DNA of 64,000 bases from Gigaspora margarita (taxonomy: Eukaryota > Glomeromycota > Glomeromycetes > Diversisporales > Gigasporaceae): contig WTPW01001267.1 in the NCBI GenBank assembly GCA_009809945.1, positions 61,806 to 125,805 of the forward strand, read 5' to 3'. Numbering within the stretch: the stretch's first letter is position 1; every line of letters begins with the position of its first letter. Both the position numbers and the translations under genes were made by a program. Below, one piece after another: positions 57,441 to 64,000 of the stretch. The notes under the pieces are model-generated. The model worked only from the letters and a program-made list of their open reading frames with translations, made no database searches and had not been told where the DNA came from.

Positions 57441-58040
57441 ATGATAAAGCTAATAAAAAACAAAATTGATCTATCTAGCACAACAAGCAATTTCTTATTA
57501 GCACACAAAAACTTAGAAAACTATAAATTTCTATGGCAAGAACTTTTAATGCAGCAAATAACAGATCTGTACTGCAGATTAAATAGCTCAGACCAGGATA
57601 GCCAATTGGCAAAAATACATATTAAGCAAGGTTTATTGAAGGCAAATATTATTAATAGAGATTGGCATTTTGAAGCAGATCTTTTTTTAAACTCGATCTG
57701 GAGAAATAACACAATATGCTTAACTTTATACAAAACAAGAAGTTTTATTATGTACATTAGACCTATATCTGAACAATGGCACTTTCAAGGAACTGGGCCT
57801 CAGATTAGAAAATTTATAGATGCATCTCTTTTTATAAAGTTATCCAAAAGCATATCTGATCTTGGTATCATTTTTCGAAACCAACTTTTAGACAAGGAGA
57901 GAAAAAGACTTCTTATCTGGCAGCAGCTTAAGGCAGCTAAAGGCAAAATTAAAGCAGAGAAAAAAGCCAATTGGTTCTCGTTTATAAAAAATGTCTTGCT
58001 ACAAAATCCAAAAAATAGAAAAATCAAAGAGATTTATTAG
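57441..58040 (+). pseudogene. LINE linker region between RT and RNase H
   Basis: An open stretch of 199 codons (FLWQELLMQQITDLYCRLNS, then a Lys-rich end KAAKGKIKAEKKANWFSF). It belongs to the LINE polyprotein downstream of the RT thumb; no catalytic function known. A stop at 57367 and a further break after 58040 separate it from neighbours. Confidence 0.7.
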
Positions 58041-58478
58041 ACATCGGGTCCTAATATCCTTGCACCTTTAATGCTACTCATACCAATTTCAACAGACAAA
58101 AAAAAAAAGGAATGGGTTCTAATAGACAAAAAAAATGATTAATTAGAGACAAGAAAGATTGTCAAAAAATATAATCGCAAAATTCTTACTGAACACCAGT
58201 CAACCAAAGATAATAATACAGTACCAGGTTATGTTGAAATAGAAAAGTTTAATGGCTTATTGATATAAGAGCAAAATGGCGGATTTAGTTGGTTGGAACA
58301 AAGCAAAGTGCTTACAGTAATTTTAAAACCATTACTAAAGAGTAACCAGAAGTATATTCTAAGGTATAAAGACATTCTACCTAGCAAAGCTGGCAGGTAC
58401 AACACATCCAAATCTAGCAAAGAAGAGAGGTTATTGTGTAGTTTACAGAGTGTAGAATTATTAGATAATTAATAAATA

Positions 58479-58990
58479 ATGGATCAGAATTTTGATATAA
58501 ATTTAGTGAACAATTTAGTAAATAGTTTAGATTGTAAAAATAGTTTAGATTGTAATATTAGTAGTGGTAAAAATAGTTTTTGGATATATACAGATGGCTC
58601 GTTAATTCATGAAGGGAATAGATACTATATGCGTAGTAGTTGGATACAGGTAGATAAAGAACATGAATTGGTATTAAGGGTAGGTTATGCAAAGTTGAAG
58701 GATTGGCCATCATCGACAAAGCCTGAGCTTATTGCAATATAGTTGGCTCTTTTTACCATTTCAACAAGCTGTCATATTTGTATTTACTTAGATAGTGTAG
58801 TAGCAATCACTAGTATTAACAAAATTAAAAGCGAATAGAGATTTAACAGAATCTTCAAAGAAAAGAATTGGAACATCTTAATCAAAATTGCAGACCTCAT
58901 TAAGCAAAAGAAATTAATCTCAAACTCAAAAAATTAAGAAGCATAGCAATAACAAATGAAACGATAAAGCAGATGTGCTAGCAAAAAAGG
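58479..58990 (+). pseudogene. LINE RNase H domain
   Basis: IYTDGSL gives the first Asp, STKPELIAI the Glu and CIYLDSVVAITSIN the second Asp; ADVLAKKAT near 58970 fits the last motif after a frame change. The order is right for an RNase H that removes RNA during cDNA synthesis. A stop after ELIAI and later ones break it. Confidence 0.8.
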
Positions 58991-59199
58991 CTACAACACT
59001 AGTGCAACTAACAGATATCCATGCAGATCTCAATACAAGAATCTCCTTTTCTCTATACTGAAATGAATATAAAGTAGAAAAAGTAACTAGACCATTTCTT
59101 AAAAAGATCTTTGAAACATGAAATGGTACAAATTGGAGATTAACAGAATCAATTCTAGCCCTGGAACCCAAAGTGAATAATTTCAAGTTAGATTGGTAT

Positions 59200-59856
59200 A
59201 CATACTGAAAAAAAATAAAGAAGCTAAAAGAAGTAAGATATAATACTCTGCAAAAAAGCAAAAAACTCACAATACAGCTAAAATGTCTCTCAGGAAATTT
59301 ACTGGTACTTAAGACCCTTGCAACAAGAAGGCCAGATATTTATTCAAGTGATAGTTGTATAGCGTATAATACCGGTACCTTAGAGACTCAGGATCACTTA
59401 GCTGAGTGCTCTTATTATAAGACAACGTGGCAAAATATTGAAAGTATAGCAATTGATTTAGTATAGTCCAGATTCACAAAAGAAGAAAAGTATCATTGTC
59501 CAAAACATTTTCTTCACAAAATACTAACTGGGTTATTAGAAGCTGACATACAAGAATAAAGAAGATTATAGATTAAAGGCTTAATTTCTGTAGACTCATT
59601 TGACACAATTAAGAATCTTTTTAACTTATCAAAAATGACTGCACGTACTATAGAACTTGCTACGCACATAATGTGGAACAGGTTTTATGACTTTATATAG
59701 AAAGACAGATGCATTAAAGTAGTAGATTGGGAAGAAAAACAAAACATAAGAAAGAAGGATAAAAGAGAAGCAAGAGACAAGAATTTGAAGCCAAAGAAAA
59801 ATACATCATTTAACTCTAAAGGCAAAAAGAAAATCAAAATAGCCAAAAGAAACTAA
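59200..59856 (+). pseudogene. LINE C-terminal region
   Basis: It contains SCIAYNTGTLETQDHLAECS, a Cys..His..Cys cluster like those that end related LINE proteins, then KDRCIKVVDWEEKQNIRKKD and a highly basic tail ending KIAKRN with a stop at 59854-59856. A few in-frame stops interrupt it. Likely nucleic-acid binding in active relatives. Confidence 0.7.
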
Positions 59857-60448
59857 GTTTTAGCAAAAGAAATAAAGTTACAAAACCATAGAATAATACT
59901 ATTTTGAATTGGATACAAAAGGGTGTAAACCCCTTTTGAACAAGCTCATAAAAGAGCTTTCTTCTTGCTTATCTGTAAGCCAGTATGATAGGTTGTACCT
60001 GGATGTCTTATAGGCAACTGGGTGAAGTCAGGCTTTTAATTAGTCTTAGAAATAAATGTATATAGATTAAATGTACTACAAACTAAGAAATCAAGTTACG
60101 GCAAGATCCATCAAAGTAATAAAAAAAAAAAAAAAAAAATTGTCTAAAGCATAATAGAGGACTTACTAAGGAAGCGATAGACCAAAATTTGTATGAGTTG
60201 GGCTCTGCTTATGTGATATTGAGCCAATTAGCATTTTAAAACATATAAACAGATCAACATAACCAGCCTGATAAAGCAGATTATCCTGTAAAAAACTATA
60301 TAGCCCTGATTGTATTATGCTTCAGACTTTAAAGTTTTATATTTTTCTAGTTACTTATTTTATATAGTAATATGTAGTAATGTAGTATTACTTACTATAT
60401 ATAGTAATATATAGTAATATAGTATTATTTACTACATATATTAATATG

Positions 60449-60727
60449 CAGTGTTGTACGTTTTGGCTGTCCACGGCCTTTTTTGGCTTGTCCACGTCCA
60501 AAATTGTCCAAACGTCCAAGATTGTCCAAAGCTTGTCCAGGCTTTAATAATTAATAAATCTATCTAAAAAATATATAACTATATATTTTTTTAGGTGCTG
60601 AACACATTCCAGTTAAAATTAAAATAGTTTTCTTAATAAAATTTTAAGTAATTTTACTTTATTTAATTGTCCAAAATTGTCCAAAATTGTCCAAGTCATT
60701 GTCCAAGGCTGTCCCGTAACAACACTG
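60449..60727. mobile_element. 279-bp hAT MITE, copy 2
   Basis: Ends CAGTGTTGTACG...CCCGTAACAACACTG; exact 8-bp duplication TTAATATG (60441-60448, 60728-60735). Same length and family as 41624-41902 but inverted. TTGTCCAA is repeated about eight times, mostly near the ends. Confidence 0.93.
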
Positions 60728-60810
60728 TTAATATGTATTAATATAGTATTATTTACTATACATATAGTAATATAGTATTATTTATTACACATATAGTAAT
60801 ATAGTATTTA

Positions 60811-61430
60811 TAGATAGTAGTGAAATTACTTTTCTTAATGAAAAAAATTTGTAAAAATTGTTAAAATTATTTAAAGTTAAATTGATGAAATTGATGAAAT
60901 TAATTTTTAGAAAAAATGTGTTTGTCACCGGCGGTGACTGTCACTGGAACATGATCGACCAATTAGATCATGTAACGTTATGATCAAAACAAAACAAAGC
61001 ACTGAAACTTACTATCGTTAGGGTCAGGGTTAGAGCCATAGTTAGGGTTGGGGTAGAGTTTAACATATAGTAAAATTTTGCAAGAAATTTTTTTTCGCAT
61101 AAAAAAAAGTAGGTTCATAGACAAAATTTTAAGTTAGAAGCGATTTTTTTAAAAAATTAAAGTTTTTGCATTTTTTACATTACACATGATCCTTTGATCT
61201 AATTGGTCGATCACACTCCGGTGACTGTCACCGCCGGTGACAAATAGATTTACTCTAATTTTTAATATCAAAAATTAATTTAAATTATATAAAAAATTAA
61301 TTAAACTAAACTAAACAAATACAATAGTTGTTTTATAATTAATTTAAAAAATGTTAAAAATATTAAAATTTTTGTTGAAATTATTGCTAAAATTAAAAAA
61401 ATTAAAAAAGAATTTCATCACCATCTATAG
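60811..61430. mobile_element. TIR element with GTCACCGGCGGTGAC core
   Basis: Outer ends: AGATAGTAGTGAAATTAC and, inward from the right, AGATGGTGATGAAATTC. Inner inverted repeat at 60923-61246: GTCACCGGCGGTGACTGTCA on both sides, next to GATCGACCAATTAGATCA and its inverse. The inner part holds the shared block (TTAGGG-like tract 61018-61055, then AAAATTTTGCAAGAAATTTT). It may be one element or an inner MITE within another; no target duplication found for the inner part. Confidence 0.65.
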
Positions 61431-62075
61431 TAGTATTATTTATTATATATATAATAATGTAGTATTATTTACTATATATGTAATAATATGATTATTTACT
61501 ATATTAAGTAATATATAGTAATATAATATTACTTAACTCTAGTTCTAATTTATTTTAAATAATAATTTACAAAGACCAGATTAGTTTTGCTTTATATATA
61601 TAATCATATCTATAGGTGGACTAGCATGCCAAAATGTTTAGAACCTATTTGGCATGCCACTTAATATACCATTAACCAATTTAGTCTAACCTTCCAAAAC
61701 TAATACACTTGGTAAACAAACTTTATATTAGTTTTAAGAGGGTATTAGATTTAAAAAATTTGAGTTATTTAATAAATGTAATATTATATGACCTTTGTGA
61801 ATTGTAATTGGCTAGTTATAGTCTAATTCTACATATAGTAATAAATACTACATATAGTAATAAATACTACATGTATTAATAAATACTACATGTAGTAATA
61901 AATACTACATATAGTAATATATACTACATGTAGTAATAAATACTATATATAGTGATAATACTATATGTAATAATATTTACTACTTGTAGTAATAAAAATT
62001 ATATATGATAATAATTACTATATTTAATAATATTTACTACATGTAGTAAATATTATTACAATTACTACTTTTCAA

Positions 62076-62376
62076 GGACCCTGAACATCTAGTATAGAGG
62101 TTATACTTGAAATTTTTTAGCAAAAACACCTAAAATTTGAGAAGCAAAAAACAGTTTTTGGCAATTATCTTGGCATTCAGTAGTCCAATAGTCTAATTTG
62201 AATGAACTTTTTTTTAAAATAAAGCTCTTAGTGAGGTGCATCTAATAAAAAAAGTTTATTCAATTCTGATTGCTGGATTAGAAATTATAAAGTAAATAGA
62301 TTTTGTTATTTTTAGCAAATTAGATTAAAATTGGCCAAAATCTGGTTATGACCTATATGAGAGATGTTCAGGGTCC
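62076..62376. mobile_element. MITE with GGACCCTGAACATCT ends, copy 2
   Basis: Left end GGACCCTGAACATCTAGTAT; right end, inward, GGACCCTGAACATCTCTCAT. About 301 bp, inverse orientation to 37081-37370. Flanks are both of the type TACTTTT, but do not give an exact duplication. Confidence 0.8.
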
Positions 62377-62390
62377 TACTTTTTGTAGTA

Positions 62391-62597
62391 AATAATTGTT
62401 GCAACTAGTGCTAAAAATGGCTAATGCTAAAACTTTGAAATAATTTTGTTAGTTTTTTTTAAGGGTTGGGTTAGGGTTTAGGGTTAGAATTGATTATTAA
62501 AAAATATATATAGATTTTAGCAGGGCATATATTTTCAGATCGCAATCCCAAATTTCAGTATTAGCCATTTTTAGCATCAGCTGAGACAATAATTATT
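62391..62597. mobile_element. MITE with AATAATTGT / TAGCCATTTTTAGCA arms, copy 2
   Basis: AATAATTGTTGC and GTGCTAAAAATGGCTAATGC on the left face ATTAGCCATTTTTAGCATCA and ACAATAATTATT. Related to 43929-44129. A telomere-like GGTTGGGTTAGGGTTTAGGG sits in the middle (62463-62482). Confidence 0.75.
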
Positions 62598-62744
62598 ATA
62601 TTACTATAATTATAATACTAATTACTATTCATGATGTTCAAAGCTTGTCAAAGCTTTAATAATTAATAAATTTATCTAAAAACATATAACTATATATTTT
62701 TAAGAATAAATGCATATATTGCACCTTATAATGTGCTTATATAT

Positions 62745-63470
62745 TGCACCCTAATGTGATTGGCTAAATTTGTAGATCATTTTTTAAAAATAAACAAATT
62801 ATTGTAAAAACTTTTAGATTAGGATTAGGTTAGAAGGTTTATTAGAAAATTCTTAAATTTCTTTGTATTTACATGCAAAATTTGTGCTAAACATGTTTAC
62901 TTAGTAAAAGTAAAAAGGTTATCTTAATAAAATTTAAGATATTTACAATTTTTCAATTTTTTTAAGAGGAGTGTTTGTACATGAATAATAATAGTTAATT
63001 TGCAAATCTGTGTAATATGCCAATTGAACTAATTTTTATATTGAAAAAATTAACTATTGCTTATAGTTAGTGTAAGAGTGGGTTTGGGATTGGGGTAAAT
63101 GTTTAGTTTATACCAAAATTTCTCAAGGAATTTTGTTTGCTAAAAGCCAAATAGTGGTTTTATAATCAAAATTTTGTGATATTGGTTTGGTTTTTATATT
63201 ACCTGTGTACAGTACAAATAGAAATTCTCTTTTTTTAACTCATTTTTTAATGCTTCTCTAAATTTTATTAAGACTTTCTTTCTAATTCAATTAAGTAAAC
63301 TTGTTTAGCACTAAATTTTGTATATAGGCACAAAATATTTTAAGAACTTTTTTAAACTAATTTTTAATCTGAAGAATTTTGACAAAAATTGTTTATTTTT
63401 TTAAAAATAATGATCTGCAAATTTAGTCAATCAAATTAGAGTATGATACACAAACATATCACATTTATGT
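62745..63470. mobile_element. Foldback element with the shared internal block
   Basis: Arms match through CTAATGTGATTGGCTAAATT, TAAAAATAAACAAATT and TGCTAAACATGTTTACTTAG on the left and their inverses on the right (63280-63450). The centre has GGGTTTGGGATTGGGGT, then ATACCAAAATTTCTCAAGG (63070-63125), the shared block. Confidence 0.65.
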
Positions 63471-63514
63471 AAAGCTATTAAACTTCATTTTTTAAAATAT
63501 TAAACACATGGGAT

Positions 63515-63745
63515 GAGTTAGTAGAAAAGGGACAAATCATTTTTAGTAATTTTTTTTAATTTTTAAATTAAAATATCTTAACAACTATTTAATTATATTT
63601 AGTAAAAATTTTTTTTAGTTTAATCTTAAAATTATATAAAAAAAATTATTTAATTTATTAAGATAGTTGTTAAGATATTTAGGTTTAAAGTCAAGAAAAC
63701 TTTTACTTAAAAAAAATTTGTCCCTTTTCTACTGACTTATCTTAC
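63515..63745. mobile_element. Foldback with GAAAAGGGACAAAT arms
   Basis: GATGAGTTAGTAGAAAAGGG on the left faces GATAAGTCAGTAGAAAAGGG (inverse, near 63742), and ATATCTTAACAACTATTTAA faces its inverse near 63660. Arms are about 95 bp. No target duplication found. Confidence 0.7.
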
Positions 63746-64000
63746 ATTCTAGTTAAAATTAAAATAGGTTATTTTAATAAAATTTAAATAATTTTATATT
63801 ATTTATTGTTCAAAATTGTTTAAAATTTGTTCACAATTGTTTATATATATCATTAGTAAAGGTATAAAACCCAGATTTGTATATTTTTATTTACAAAAGA
63901 TTGGAGGTTCTATGCATAATTTTAAGAAATTTATAAATACAAAAAAGTTTGTCAAGTACTGTAAATACTATAGTACTGAAAATAAACTATTTTAACAATA

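Larger units (their letters stand above)
54990..60142 (+). mobile_element. LINE, plus strand, split by hAT-like element
   Basis: A non-LTR retrotransposon lacking its 5' part: it starts within or before the reverse transcriptase. Order: RT fingers (55260-55530), RT palm (56838-57370), linker (57441-58040), RNase H (58479-58990), C-terminal region with Cys-His cluster and a basic tail (59200-59856), 3' UTR with short stem-loops (AAAAGGGTGTAAACCCCTTTT-like at 59928) and poly(A) at 60120-60140. The insertion at 55558-56829 interrupts the RT. Several stops and frame changes; dead. Confidence 0.85.
60355..62065. repeat. Palindromic TACTACATGTAGTA-type satellite, in blocks
   Basis: Blocks at about 60355-60448, 60728-60810, 61425-61530 and 61820-62065 consist of diverged 16-18-bp units such as TACTATATATAGTAATA and TACTACATGTAGTAATAAA. 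Units are near self-palindromes. Two MITEs interrupt the array. Confidence 0.75.
62631..63845. mobile_element. Decayed third copy of the 279-bp MITE, split
   Basis: The left part 62636-62702 (GCTTTAATAATTAATAAATT, then ACATATAACTATATATTTTT) and right part 63748-63845 (AGTTAAAATTAAAATAGGTT) match 60535-60690 in order. Between them 1,045 bp holds two foldbacks (62745-63470, 63515-63745). Its own tips are eroded. Confidence 0.65.

Overview
The window reads as nuclear DNA of an arbuscular-mycorrhizal fungus, most likely Rhizophagus or a close relative. It is very AT-rich. Its one intact host gene is a BTB-BACK-TLDc protein of the kind greatly expanded in Glomeromycotina, and short ACGT tracts and spliced genes with small GT-AG introns fit the same group. 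This taxonomic call is inference, since no database was searched. I see no tRNA or rRNA genes and no CRISPR array.

Layout. Positions 1-10,100 hold no gene, only inverted-repeat and foldback elements (956-1106, 1290-1783, 3725-4128, 4595-4932) and two larger elements with 8-bp target duplications (6441-8573, 9097-10064). A decayed host gene with a SAM-like domain and a nuclease-like domain lies at 10,132-11,377. Positions 12,140-19,450 carry a minus-strand Ty3/gypsy pol fossil split by a 1.5-kb hAT-like element and by a CCCTGTAAGAAA-ended element. The latter is itself split by a full-length hAT transposon with an apparently intact three-exon transposase. A run of N at 16,751-16,840 followed by a near-identical 2-kb repeat looks like an unmerged contig overlap, not a second transposon. 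Positions 20,000-26,900 are repeats and minisatellites. The BTB-TLDc gene is at 26,965-28,466. Positions 29,000-47,000 are deeply nested repeats: foldbacks, TA-flanked and TAA-flanked elements, and a poly(A) retroposon with a tRNA-like head in at least five copies. A decayed minus-strand LINE occupies 47,400-53,400 and a plus-strand LINE 55,000-60,140, the latter split by a 1.27-kb hAT-like element. Positions 60,140-64,000 are again palindromic repeats and MITEs.

Main theme. The window is a stratified record of transposition. Related copies or opposite arms often show the uninterrupted site, so target duplications and order of insertion can be read directly. Two patterns stand out. Foldback families keep a common inner core while their tips differ. 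Several elements with different ends also carry the same internal block: a TTAGGG-like tract followed 30-50 bp later by a CAAAATTT...RAATTTTTTTTGT motif. The two autonomous classes that could supply enzymes are the hAT transposase (intact in the first copy apart from one ambiguous base) and the two LINEs, both broken here.

All sequence comparisons were done by eye, so ends of old repeats may be off by tens of bases.
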